From NCBI GenBank assembly GCA_027343965.1, contig DAHWJX010000085.1:1-64000 (forward strand): a DNA stretch of 64,000 bases, given 5' to 3'. Below are positions 1 to 6,845 of the stretch, piece after piece. Position 1 is the first letter of the stretch; every line of letters begins with the position of its first letter. The stretch comes from JAKACU01 sp021821185. Its GTDB lineage: Bacteria; Bacillota; Bacilli; Alicyclobacillales; SLC66. Position numbers and translations under genes: made by a program. Under the pieces are notes generated by a model. The model was not told the origin of the DNA. It saw nothing but the letters and a program-made list of their open reading frames with translations, and searched no databases.

Positions 1-659
1 AGGAAGATGAAAATGGAGCTTCTTTGGAACCGATCGAACACTTGGTGATCGACGTGCCTGAAGAGTACGTGGGTACTGTCATGGATCGACTTGGTATGCG
101 CCGGGCAGAATTGTTGCACATGGCACCGGGTACATCTGGCACGCGGCTTGAATTTAACGTTCCTGCGCGTGGTTTGATCGGGTTTCGTTCAGAACTTTTA
201 ACGGCAACTCGAGGCTATGGCATTATGCACCATACGTATATTCGTCACGAACGCTATAAAGGTGATATCCCAAGTCGAACAACAGGTGTTCTTGTCGCCA
301 CGGAATCTGGTTTGACGACAGGCTATGCTATCGCATCGTTAGAAGATCGAGGTACGATGTTTGTTACGCCAGGTACTATGGTGTATCCCGGAATGGTGGT
401 CGGAGAACATGCTCGCGACAACGATCTTGCTGTGAACGTCTGCCGCGAAAAGCACATGTCAAATGTACGATCAGCGACAAAAGATGAAGCTATTCGTCTT
501 AAATCGCCGAGAATACTTTCATTAGAAGAAGCACTGGAGTATCTTGGTGATGATGAATATTGTGAAATCACACCGAAAAGTATTCGTTTGCGCAAAAAAA
601 TTCTTGATAAGACAGAACGTGGACGTGCTGAAAAAGCCACTTCTGCTCGCGAAAACTAA
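1..659 (+). CDS. typA: TypA/BipA ribosome-associated GTPase, C-terminal part (5' truncated by window edge)
   Basis: The reading frame is open from the first bases (codons begin at base 3) to TAA at 657-659, giving about 219 residues of the C-terminal half. These residues carry the EF-G domain V-like fold and the TypA-specific C-terminal domain. Diagnostic segments are the VPEEYVGTVMDRLG stretch, VPARGLIGFRSE and the conserved GTMFVTPGTMVYPGMVVGEH block. TypA is a translational GTPase that binds 70S ribosomes and helps growth under stress and at low temperature. The GTPase domain lies upstream of the window. The gene is convergent with the next gene, and the two stop regions overlap by 4 bp. 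Family assignment is firm; only the truncation limits it. Confidence 0.95.
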   Translation, partial: EDENGASLEPIEHLVIDVPEEYVGTVMDRLGMRRAELLHMAPGTSGTRLEFNVPARGLIGFRSELLTATRGYGIMHHTYIRHERYKGDIPSRTTGVLVATESGLTTGYAIASLEDRGTMFVTPGTMVYPGMVVGEHARDNDLAVNVCREKHMSNVRSATKDEAIRLKSPRILSLEEALEYLGDDEYCEITPKSIRLRKKILDKTERGRAEKATSAREN

Positions 660-1429
660 ATTACCAAACCTCCGTTTGGACTAATAATCTGGCCAGTCAG
701 AAAGGAACTTTCTGGACTGGCCAGAAATAGTACGGTATGCGCGACATCTTCTGGTGTTCCAAGTCTGCCTAAAGGAGTTTCTTCGCGGATTTTTTGTATG
801 TCTTCTTCGCTGTATACACTCATCATGTCGGTTGATATAGCACCTGGGGCTACCGCATTAACCGTGATTCCTGTACTGCCAAGTTCTTTGGCAAGAGCTT
901 TGGTGAATGCGATCACCCCGCCTTTAGCGGCAGAGTAAGCGACTTCACACGAACCGCCAACCATTCCCCAAATCGAGCTGATGTTGATGATGCGGCCTTG
1001 TTGCGCCTGAAGCATGGCGGGCAAAGCCTTTTTGGTGCACAAAAAAGGGCCTTTTAAATTGACTCCAATAAGATCTTCAAAATCTTTTTCGGATGTGTCG
1101 ATGAAAAGATCGGATTGTGCCTTGCCGGCATTGTTGACAAGTATGGTAATGGGCCCTATGTGGCGCGTGGTTTGGGCAAAGAGATGGTCAACATCGGATG
1201 CCTTCGATACGTCACCTGCAACGGCAATTGCATGTATGTCAAAAAGCTCACACTGTGAAACGATTTCTTGTGCTTTACTTGCTTGTGTGAGATAGTTGAC
1301 GGCAATATTTGCCCCAGCTTTAGCCAATGTGGTTGCAATGGCGGCTCCAATGCCGCGCGATGCTCCGGTTATAAGTGCCGTTTGACCAAAAAGAGGACGA
1401 GTTGTCGAAAAACTACGTATGTTTGCCAT
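656..1429 (-). CDS. SDR-family NAD(P)-dependent reductase (FabG/YmfI-like)
   Basis: This is a 257-residue classical short-chain dehydrogenase. It has the TGASRGIG cofactor motif near the N-terminus, an NNAG motif, a catalytic Ser (NISS) followed 13 residues later by YSAAKGG, and a C-terminal TGQ-x-ISPNGG end as in FabG. The ATG at 1429 is preceded by GGGAGG with an 11-nt spacer. A TTG two codons upstream (1435) has a 5-nt spacer and is the alternative start. The close FabG resemblance fits either a beta-ketoacyl-ACP reductase paralogue or the YmfI-type reductase that finishes the 5-aminopentanol modification of EF-P. The sequence alone does not separate these. It stands alone on the minus strand and its stop overlaps the typA stop. 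Confidence 0.85.
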   Translation of the reverse strand: MANIRSFSTTRPLFGQTALITGASRGIGAAIATTLAKAGANIAVNYLTQASKAQEIVSQCELFDIHAIAVAGDVSKASDVDHLFAQTTRHIGPITILVNNAGKAQSDLFIDTSEKDFEDLIGVNLKGPFLCTKKALPAMLQAQQGRIINISSIWGMVGGSCEVAYSAAKGGVIAFTKALAKELGSTGITVNAVAPGAISTDMMSVYSEEDIQKIREETPLGRLGTPEDVAHTVLFLASPESSFLTGQIISPNGGLVI

Positions 1430-1502
1430 GATCAAGTAAACCTCCCGGAAGCGAGTATACCACTTTTGGCAAACTTACGAAGACGAATGGAGGACTATTA
1501 GC

Positions 1503-1889
1503 ATGCATCGACGTATCATGCATTCCATGTTGTGGACGGTATTGGCCAGTAGTTTGCTTTTGACTGGTTGTTCTCTTGGTCAGGTTCCGGCGGCGACTCC
1601 TGCGAAAGGGCCATATCAAGTTGTTCATGTTACTGCCCGAAATTTTCAGTGGCAAATGAGCAACACGAACCTCAAATCTGGCGAAAATGTAAAATTTATC
1701 GTCACTTCGAGTCAAGGTGTACACGGATTTTCGATCAAGGGCACCGCGATATCGAGCGCCGTAGGACAAGGAGAAGTTCCTGTGATCGTGTACTGGACTG
1801 ACCCCCCGAAAGGAACGTACGTGGTTCAGTGCAATGTGTATTGCGGTACAGGGCATGATTCGATGCAAAAGACATTTACGGTCAGTTGA
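1503..1889 (+). CDS. Lipoprotein with a CuA-type cupredoxin domain (COX2-like)
   Basis: This 128-residue protein has a basic N-terminus, a hydrophobic segment and a lipobox LTGC (Cys23), so it should be lipid-anchored outside the membrane. Residues 38-128 form a cupredoxin domain with the CuA ligand pattern of cytochrome oxidase subunit II: His74, Cys110, Cys114, His118 and Met121 in CNVYCGTGHDSM. Val112 stands where COX2 has Glu; that residue contributes only a backbone carbonyl, so a CuA centre is still plausible. There is no heme-copper oxidase subunit I nearby and no transmembrane hairpin, so this is not a canonical COX2. Possible roles are electron transfer or copper delivery to an oxidase. 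The SD GGAGG lies 8 nt before the ATG. Confidence 0.8.
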   Translation: MHRRIMHSMLWTVLASSLLLTGCSLGQVPAATPAKGPYQVVHVTARNFQWQMSNTNLKSGENVKFIVTSSQGVHGFSIKGTAISSAVGQGEVPVIVYWTDPPKGTYVVQCNVYCGTGHDSMQKTFTVS

Positions 1890-2136
1890 GTGTAGTCATA
1901 TCGCGATCGATAGCTCGTTTCATACGTTCCAATTGAGCATCCACGAGGATGTCTTCGACCTCTTCTTTAACGATTGCGATCAATCGTTTGGTCTCAGTAA
2001 GAGACAGAGCTACACCTTCTTGCAAAACACGGCCTGTCTGTCGATAATTACGGCGTACTGCCGGCCATAGCCAAACACCAAGCAGAGCGATGCCTGCCCC
2101 GAGAAGCAATCCTTGTACTGGTGCCATTTGTTTCAT
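1882..2136 (-). CDS. Small single-helix membrane protein, unknown function
   Basis: This 84-residue protein is not recognised. Residues 7-24 form one hydrophobic helix rich in Gly (GLLLGAGIALLGVWLW). It is followed by P-A-V-R-R and a charged, probably amphipathic or coiled helix (ETKRLIAIVKEEVEDILVDAQLERMKR). The ATG at 2136 is chosen because AAGGAGG lies 10 nt upstream; an in-frame GTG at 2145 would leave only 1 nt after the SD. Its 3' end overlaps the CuA lipoprotein gene by 8 bp, tail to tail. The layout (one helix, a Pro-x-Val-Arg-[Lys/Arg] exit, then a charged helix) is shared with the protein at 2270-2875 and recalls YtxH and P-ATPase-associated DUF1490/DUF5132 proteins. That resemblance is inference from pattern only. 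Confidence 0.7.
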   Translation of the reverse strand: MKQMAPVQGLLLGAGIALLGVWLWPAVRRNYRQTGRVLQEGVALSLTETKRLIAIVKEEVEDILVDAQLERMKRAIDRDMTTLN

Positions 2137-2269
2137 TGTGACCACTCCTCCTTGGCGTTAGCCTGTGCAAAGAAGCTGAAAACATGTGCAGTTATATGAT
2201 TGTATGTCAGCCACTAAGCTGGGAACGCTAGGGTGAGTAACGCACAATGATAGGTGTGGGGGGTTCAAA

Positions 2270-2875
2270 ATGGCCTTTAAGATGTGGCGACTTGATAATC
2301 CTGCAAGTTGGATTGCTTTAGGAGCAGTTGCGCTGTTAGCTTCTCCAACGGTTAGAAAAGCTTTGCGATCGGTCACGGTATCAGCTACGGTTGGCGTTTT
2401 GAAGTTAGGTGATAGCGTGAAAGACATGGGCACCAAAGTGAATCATCAAACGCAAAATGTTGTCTCTGAAGCCATAGAAAAGCGTGATACTTGGCGCGCG
2501 CAAACAGACTCGCCAAATTGGGTGCGCGACGCGGTTATAAAAGGTGTGGCCTCAACCATGGGTGCGGCTGATACAGTCACGCAAGGTGCGAAAAATTGGT
2601 ACCAACAAGTGCGCAGAGACGTAGCAACAGAGGTGGGCGACGTTGGTGCAGTCGGTACATCTGACAACCATTTACTTCCTGAAAACCTGTTGCCTAAAAA
2701 TGTGCAAAACGTTGCACCCACACAGGCATCTAACCAGAACGTGCCAGGCGATTTTGCAGCCAGAAATACGACTATGATGAGCACCTTTCGCGATGACGTT
2801 TTTTCCATAGGTGCCGAATTTAAACCTGAATATGAACGCATGGCCAATTTGATTCGTCCTCATACTGACGCGTAG
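2270..2875 (+). CDS. Hypothetical membrane-anchored protein with long polar tail
   Basis: This 201-residue protein belongs to no family I can name. Residues 13-25 (SWIALGAVALLAS) form a short hydrophobic helix that ends in P-T-V-R-K, followed by a long stretch with little hydrophobic patterning and many Asn, Gln, Thr and Val residues. No Cys or His cluster is visible. The start is the ATG at 2270, just after a G-rich SD (GGGGGG, spacer about 6 nt). It is transcribed away from the small protein at 1882-2136 and converges on the P-ATPase-like gene, with a bidirectional hairpin between them. The N-terminal pattern matches that of the 84-residue neighbour, so the two may share a role as membrane scaffolds. 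A DUF5132-type or YtxH-type relationship would need a profile search. Confidence 0.65.
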   Translation: MAFKMWRLDNPASWIALGAVALLASPTVRKALRSVTVSATVGVLKLGDSVKDMGTKVNHQTQNVVSEAIEKRDTWRAQTDSPNWVRDAVIKGVASTMGAADTVTQGAKNWYQQVRRDVATEVGDVGAVGTSDNHLLPENLLPKNVQNVAPTQASNQNVPGDFAARNTTMMSTFRDDVFSIGAEFKPEYERMANLIRPHTDA

Positions 2876-2899
2876 ACATCTATCCGTACCAAAGCAAAT

Positions 2900-2938
2900 C
2901 GCGTGGGTCTTCTAAAGAGACCCACGCGTTTATTTTGT
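2900..2938. terminator. Bidirectional Rho-independent terminator
   Basis: Perfect 11-bp stem CGCGTGGGTCT/AGACCCACGCG with a 7-nt loop. It is followed on the plus strand by TTTATTTTG. It sits between two converging genes and partly overlaps the stop codon of the minus-strand gene. Confidence 0.85.
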
Positions 2939-4165
2939 CTCAAAAAATCCATCGGCCTGTGACAACATCAGTAAAGAAAATATGTCTGAAGCGAGATTGA
3001 CCTTTTTATCGGCCGCTCCTAGAAATGTACAGACAACAGCCGTTGTATTAAAAAGAAATGTGTTTTTCAACAACCACCTCATTTTCTCATGCATCAGGTG
3101 TGAAAGTTGATAAGTCTGTTGCCATTGTTTCATGGTGCCTTGTAAAAGCAACGTGTCTCCTTGTCGTTGATGAATGGGAAGCATCGGTATGGCGGGATCA
3201 CAAAGGATAACTTGACGTAAAGGTGTTATCGCTTTACGTTGCAGCGCGCAAAAGTGGGCAATGCGTTCATCGCCTTTTTCACGTATATACATGACTGTTT
3301 GTACATCGGCTAGGTCAAATAAGTCCATGCCTGTTTGCATCGGGATAAATTGACAGTTTTCGTGGGTCGTCACTTCCCCGTGGTTGAGTAGGTACTTTGC
3401 GCTTAGTAGCACTGGCCTAGGGTTGCCCGCGAGCAAAAGGGCACTTGCGATGCGAGGATTTCTTGTGATCACAAGGGTGCCAAAAGCGAGTGGGAAAATG
3501 AGACGAGAGGTGTTTTTCGCATAGGCTGTAACCCGAGCTGGTTCGATGTTATCTTGATCCAGTAAGGCAACGCGTTCTCCTGCCTTCAAACTGGCAGACA
3601 GAGTATTGTTACGCTTTTTGTATGCATTAAAACTTAACCAAAACAACATCGCAAAAACCGAATGGGATTCTCGTAAAAAAGCAAGTCCTAAGGCGCTCAT
3701 GCTCAAAAAGGTATCATCATTGACACCGATCTGTTTGCTAAAAGCGGCAACACGAGATCGTAACCCAGGATACCCGCTAAATGCTGAAAGGATTGTAGAA
3801 AGTTCAAAGATCACGAAGTTGTCAGCCCACACGGATCGACCAAGCAGATATCTTCGTACAAGCAATGCAATTGATAAAGAAACAGGGAGCAACATAAACA
3901 TTTTATGACGATGTACCTTATAGGCCAGCAAGGAGGCGTGGCGGTCGTCACGGCCTTTTATACGGTCGATTAGCGCGCTGATCTGCCAAGCGGTGATTTG
4001 TCTGTCATCGTATTGAATTTTTAAACGACTCGACGCCGTACTTGCGCGAACAGACACAACACCTTCAACCATAGGCAATAAAGCTTCCCAAAACTCGCCC
4101 TCGGCATCTTCATTCAACTGAGGTATGCGTATCCGCAATGTGCGATAACATGAGATGTCAGTCAA
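2930..4165 (-). CDS. P1B-ATPase-like pseudo-transporter without DKTG motif
   Basis: This 411-residue membrane protein resembles a heavy-metal P-type ATPase stripped of its soluble catalytic domains. Residues 8-70 look like an HMA-like fold without the CxxC motif. Residues 89-180 match the first membrane helices of P1B pumps, including the SGYPGLRS element. Residues 220-302 match the segment around the ion-binding helix, but the CPC position reads GNPRP, and where pumps have VDTVVFDKTGT this protein reads VQTVMYIREKG: Ile294 replaces the phosphorylated Asp. Most of the A and P/N domains is missing, yet the C-terminal helix pair after the hinge is kept (residues about 355-405). The start is TTG at 4165, with AAAGGGGGG 6 nt upstream; longer in-frame starts would run into the divergent comFB promoter. 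The reading frame is intact over its whole length, so it is not an obvious pseudogene. Confidence 0.65.
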   Translation of the reverse strand: MTDISCYRTLRIRIPQLNEDAEGEFWEALLPMVEGVVSVRASTASSRLKIQYDDRQITAWQISALIDRIKGRDDRHASLLAYKVHRHKMFMLLPVSLSIALLVRRYLLGRSVWADNFVIFELSTILSAFSGYPGLRSRVAAFSKQIGVNDDTFLSMSALGLAFLRESHSVFAMLFWLSFNAYKKRNNTLSASLKAGERVALLDQDNIEPARVTAYAKNTSRLIFPLAFGTLVITRNPRIASALLLAGNPRPVLLSAKYLLNHGEVTTHENCQFIPMQTGMDLFDLADVQTVMYIREKGDERIAHFCALQRKAITPLRQVILCDPAIPMLPIHQRQGDTLLLQGTMKQWQQTYQLSHLMHEKMRWLLKNTFLFNTTAVVCTFLGAADKKVNLASDIFSLLMLSQADGFFETK

Positions 4166-4228
4166 GGAATTCCCCCCTTTTTTATGAGGGTAGTATGCCC
4201 GGTGTGCTCTTAGTTGCGCCAAGTGTTT

Positions 4229-4237
4229 TGTTATGAT
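4229..4237 (+). promoter_or_regulatory. Candidate extended -10 promoter for the comFB-like gene
   Basis: TGT-TATGAT is an extended -10 element (TGn plus 5 of 6 bases of TATAAT) about 50 bp before the start codon, with no good -35. It lies in the divergent gap shared with the P-ATPase-like gene. Confidence 0.35.
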
Positions 4238-4288
4238 ACCGTAAAATTTAATCATAGTTTTATCAGGTATGTATATGGGGGGCTTACC

Positions 4289-4549
4289 ATGCTTTGCAAT
4301 GTAATGGAAGAAATGGCCCGCGAGACCTTGGATGACCTTATTTCCGAATCGTACACAGGTTGCACATGTGAACTCTGTCAAAATGACATGCTGGCTATTG
4401 CACTAAATCGCTTGCCTCCTCAGTACAGTTCAACGCCTACCGGTGAATTGTATGTGAAGGCTCGTTTATTTGCATCTCAGTGGCGTGTGGATGTCGTTCG
4501 CGAACTGACGTATGCCATGGAGATTGTGACAAAAACGTGCAGGCATTGA
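4289..4549 (+). CDS. comFB: Late competence protein ComFB-family
   Basis: This 86-residue protein has the ComFB profile: an N-terminal CNVMEEMARETLDDL helix, the cysteine motif CTCELCQNDMLAIALNRLPPQY (given here only to show C-x-C-x2-C followed by the LNRLPP element), and a C-terminal amphipathic helix ending with another Cys. The clustered cysteines are known to bind zinc in this family. In B. subtilis comFB lies between comFA and comFC, and its role in DNA uptake is dispensable. Some relatives bind cyclic dinucleotides. Here it stands alone, so a competence role cannot be taken for granted. The ATG at 4289 has a GGGGGG SD 6 nt upstream; a longer frame from 4214 has no SD. Confidence 0.85.
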   Translation: MLCNVMEEMARETLDDLISESYTGCTCELCQNDMLAIALNRLPPQYSSTPTGELYVKARLFASQWRVDVVRELTYAMEIVTKTCRH

Positions 4550-4563
4550 GAAACTATAGATTC

Positions 4564-4593
4564 TTTACTTTTTGTAGTGTACTTTCATATAGT
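4564..4593 (+). promoter_or_regulatory. Candidate sigma-A promoter of bshC
   Basis: TTTACT, an 18-bp spacer and TATAGT lie 38 bp before the bshC start. The -35 is weak (4 of 6) and the -10 has 5 of 6 bases. Confidence 0.35.
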
Positions 4594-4630
4594 GTGGTTC
4601 TTGGAATTTGATGCGAGGAGATTTGCTTGA

Positions 4631-6265
4631 ATGGACGTTTGGTATGAGAAAAAAACAACCGGCAATCCCTTAACAGATGCTTACTTACGTGGTGATTCCC
4701 TCGTGGCTGACCTATATGACTATCCGTCGTCAGGACATCAGACGTTGCATAATCGCGCAAATGAGCTTGATCTAAAGTATGAAGATTACCGACGTGAACA
4801 AGTCGTATTGGCTATTTCGCAATATATGCAACGTATTGTTCCTGACTCGCCAGCTGTGTCTACTTTATTGGATAAGTTTTCACAAAATAACTGTGTTGCC
4901 GTCGTGACTGGTCAACAAGCGGGATTATTTACCGGACCTTTGTATACGTTGTATAAAGCAATGTCATGTGTTGTCCTGGCCAAAGAATATGAGACGCTTT
5001 TACGCCGTCCGGTGGTGCCCGTGTTTTGGATTGCGACGGAAGATCATGACTTTGATGAAGTAGCTTCTGCATATTACGTTTTAGATACTGGCGATCTAGC
5101 CAGATCCCACTTACACGAACGGCCACCACTGCGAACTCCTGTAGGGAAGCACGATATTAGTCGCGCTGAGTTTATACGCCTGATGAATGAACTTTCCGTT
5201 TCGCTTCCAGAAGGTACCTATCGTGAGGATGTTTTACATGATATCGATAACGCTTATCGTGCAACAGCTAATATGGGAGACTTTTTTGCCAAGCTCTTAA
5301 CGACATGGCTAAAAGATCTTCCTATGTTGCTGATCAATCCGCTTTGCAAGGAATTCCGTGAACCTGTACGGGATGCTTTTTCGCTCGTTCTTGATCACCC
5401 CTCACAGTTCCGTGATGCTGCACTTTTTGGCGCTCGACAGGTGGTTTCAAAAGGATACACACCACAAGTGGAGGTGCCCACGCAACATAGCCTCCTTTAT
5501 TTGATTGATGAAGGAAGACGTTGCGCATTAGATATAGACCCTGAACAAAAAGAGCGGTTCATTATTCGTGATTCGGGTAAACACATGACGACAATCCAAT
5601 TAAAAGAGCGTCTCGAGGTGTCTCCTCAGGATTTCTCAGCGGGTGTGTTGTACCGGCCCGTCGTACAAGAGTTTCTATTGCCTGTTTTGACTTATGTGGG
5701 CGGTGGTGCAGAAATTGCCTATCATGGTATGATGAAACAGATTTTTCATGCGGCTTCTCGGAAAATGCCACCGCTACGTCTGCGCCAGCGCATTTGTGCA
5801 ATTCCTCGAAGAGTTTCCCGAGCTTTACGTCATTACGAGGTTGATCTAAGCGATGCTTTAGCTAAAGATGTACTAGAAGATATCTTGTGTCGAGAATTCA
5901 CACCGTCGATTGATGATGTGATGCAGTCGTTGCAGCAAGAAGTTATGCAATCCATTCAGACACGTCTATCGTACTTTATGACGATCGATAAGGATTTGCA
6001 AAAAGCTGTTTTACGCACGGAATACGCTTTGCGTCAAGATTTGGCGCGGTTACAAGGAAGGGCGCACAAAACATTGCGTCGCAATCGATCAGAAGTCGTT
6101 CATGCCTTAACGATGGTTCATACTTGGTTGCGTCCAAAAGAGACAGAACAAGAGCGTGTATTGTCTCCATTGTCGTTATTGACAAAGTACGGATTGGCAT
6201 GGTTACCCCAGTTAGCGGCTCGTCCATCACCACAGTGGGATGAAATTGTTTATCTACGTTGGTAA
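4631..6265 (+). CDS. bshC: Bacillithiol biosynthesis cysteine-adding enzyme BshC
   Basis: This 544-residue protein is close to the usual BshC length (about 540). It carries the family's most conserved elements, GQQAGLFTGPLYT near residue 97 and WIATEDHDFDE near residue 133, and ends with WDEIVYLRW. BshC adds cysteine to GlcN-malate in the last step of bacillithiol synthesis, the low-molecular-weight thiol of many Bacilli. The ATG at 4631 follows GAGGAG with a spacer of about 10 nt. It is a single-gene unit closed by a strong terminator, directly upstream of mraZ as in many Bacilli. A C-terminal coiled-coil region is evident around residues 430-500. Confidence 0.95.
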   Translation: MDVWYEKKTTGNPLTDAYLRGDSLVADLYDYPSSGHQTLHNRANELDLKYEDYRREQVVLAISQYMQRIVPDSPAVSTLLDKFSQNNCVAVVTGQQAGLFTGPLYTLYKAMSCVVLAKEYETLLRRPVVPVFWIATEDHDFDEVASAYYVLDTGDLARSHLHERPPLRTPVGKHDISRAEFIRLMNELSVSLPEGTYREDVLHDIDNAYRATANMGDFFAKLLTTWLKDLPMLLINPLCKEFREPVRDAFSLVLDHPSQFRDAALFGARQVVSKGYTPQVEVPTQHSLLYLIDEGRRCALDIDPEQKERFIIRDSGKHMTTIQLKERLEVSPQDFSAGVLYRPVVQEFLLPVLTYVGGGAEIAYHGMMKQIFHAASRKMPPLRLRQRICAIPRRVSRALRHYEVDLSDALAKDVLEDILCREFTPSIDDVMQSLQQEVMQSIQTRLSYFMTIDKDLQKAVLRTEYALRQDLARLQGRAHKTLRRNRSEVVHALTMVHTWLRPKETEQERVLSPLSLLTKYGLAWLPQLAARPSPQWDEIVYLRW

Positions 6266-6266
6266 A

Positions 6267-6305
6267 AAAAATCCTGCTTCCCGTAAAGGGAGGCAGGATT
6301 TTAGC
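6267..6305 (+). terminator. Rho-independent terminator after bshC
   Basis: A 15-bp stem (AAAATCCTGCTTCCC paired with GGGAGGCAGGATTTT, one G-T pair) with a 5-nt GTAAA loop starts 2 bp after the bshC stop codon. It isolates bshC from the dcw cluster. Confidence 0.9.
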
Positions 6306-6331
6306 TTTTATAACAGAATATAAACGTAAAA

Positions 6332-6378
6332 GTGGAGCGTTGTGGGGCGATGTGGGTTAAAGTGCAGGGAAGGTGGCG
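6332..6378 (+). promoter_or_regulatory. MraZ-binding box array (10-bp phased GTGG repeats)
   Basis: GTGGAG (6332), GTGGGG (6342), GTGGGT (6352) and an imperfect GTGCAG (6362) follow each other at exactly 10-bp intervals. A further GTGGCG lies at 6373, overlapping the mraZ SD. This is the known MraZ operator layout (short GTGGG-type direct repeats one helical turn apart upstream of mraZ), so MraZ should regulate its own cluster here. TATAAA at 6319-6324 is a possible -10. Confidence 0.85.
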
Positions 6379-6387
6379 TGACTCGTT

Positions 6388-6819
6388 ATGTTTATGGGTG
6401 AATATCAACATAGCCTGGATGATAAGTCACGCATCACGATTCCTGCCAAATTTCGAGAAGGCTTAGGTGCATCTTTTGTTATGACTCGTGGCCTTGATGC
6501 CTGTCTCTTCGTTTACCCCCGCGACGATTGGAATATCATGGAACAAAAGTTACGCACTATGCCTTTAGCGCGTTCTGATGCGCGGCAATTTATCCGTTTT
6601 TTATTTAGCGGTGCTGCAGAATTAGATCTTGATAAGCAAGGACGTGTGCTAATTCCTTCCAACTTGCGAGAGTATGCTGGAATAACAGAGAACTGTGTTG
6701 TGATTGGAGTAGACGCCCGCGTAGAGATTTGGGATGCAAAAAAATGGCAATCCTATTCTGAGACGGCAGCAGATTCTTTTAATGATTTGGCGCAGGGACT
6801 TGTGGATCTTGATTTTTAG
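6388..6819 (+). CDS. mraZ: Transcriptional regulator MraZ
   Basis: This 143-residue protein consists of two SpoVT-AbrB-like (MraZ) repeats, with the DxKSR and DxQGR signature in each: DDKSRITIPAKFR near residue 10 and DLDKQGRVLIPSNLR near residue 78. MraZ forms ring-shaped oligomers that bind tandem repeats upstream of its own gene and set expression of the dcw operon. The matching box array lies 10-56 bp upstream. The ATG at 6388 is preceded by AAGGTGG with a spacer of about 11 nt. As first gene of the cluster, it is followed 26 bp later by rsmH. Confidence 0.97.
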   Translation: MFMGEYQHSLDDKSRITIPAKFREGLGASFVMTRGLDACLFVYPRDDWNIMEQKLRTMPLARSDARQFIRFLFSGAAELDLDKQGRVLIPSNLREYAGITENCVVIGVDARVEIWDAKKWQSYSETAADSFNDLAQGLVDLDF

Positions 6820-6845
6820 CGAATCAGAAACGAGGAATACAGATC

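Noticed and set aside
656..659. Possible sequencing error at the typA/SDR overlap
   Set aside because: Both reading frames end with family-typical C-termini, so the 4-bp tail overlap is real.
1401..1412. A second perfect TGTCGAA 0A box
   Set aside because: It lies inside the coding region of the first SDR near its N-terminus, with no promoter around it.
2930..4165. A frameshifted ordinary metal pump
   Set aside because: No P/N-domain remnants appear in the other frames of this stretch, and the frame is uninterrupted, so it is not a simple frameshift of a full pump.
4166..4381. N-terminal extension of the P-ATPase-like protein
   Set aside because: The extension would overlap the divergent comFB promoter and start codon, has no SD, and reads unlike a protein domain; TTG 4165 has an excellent SD.
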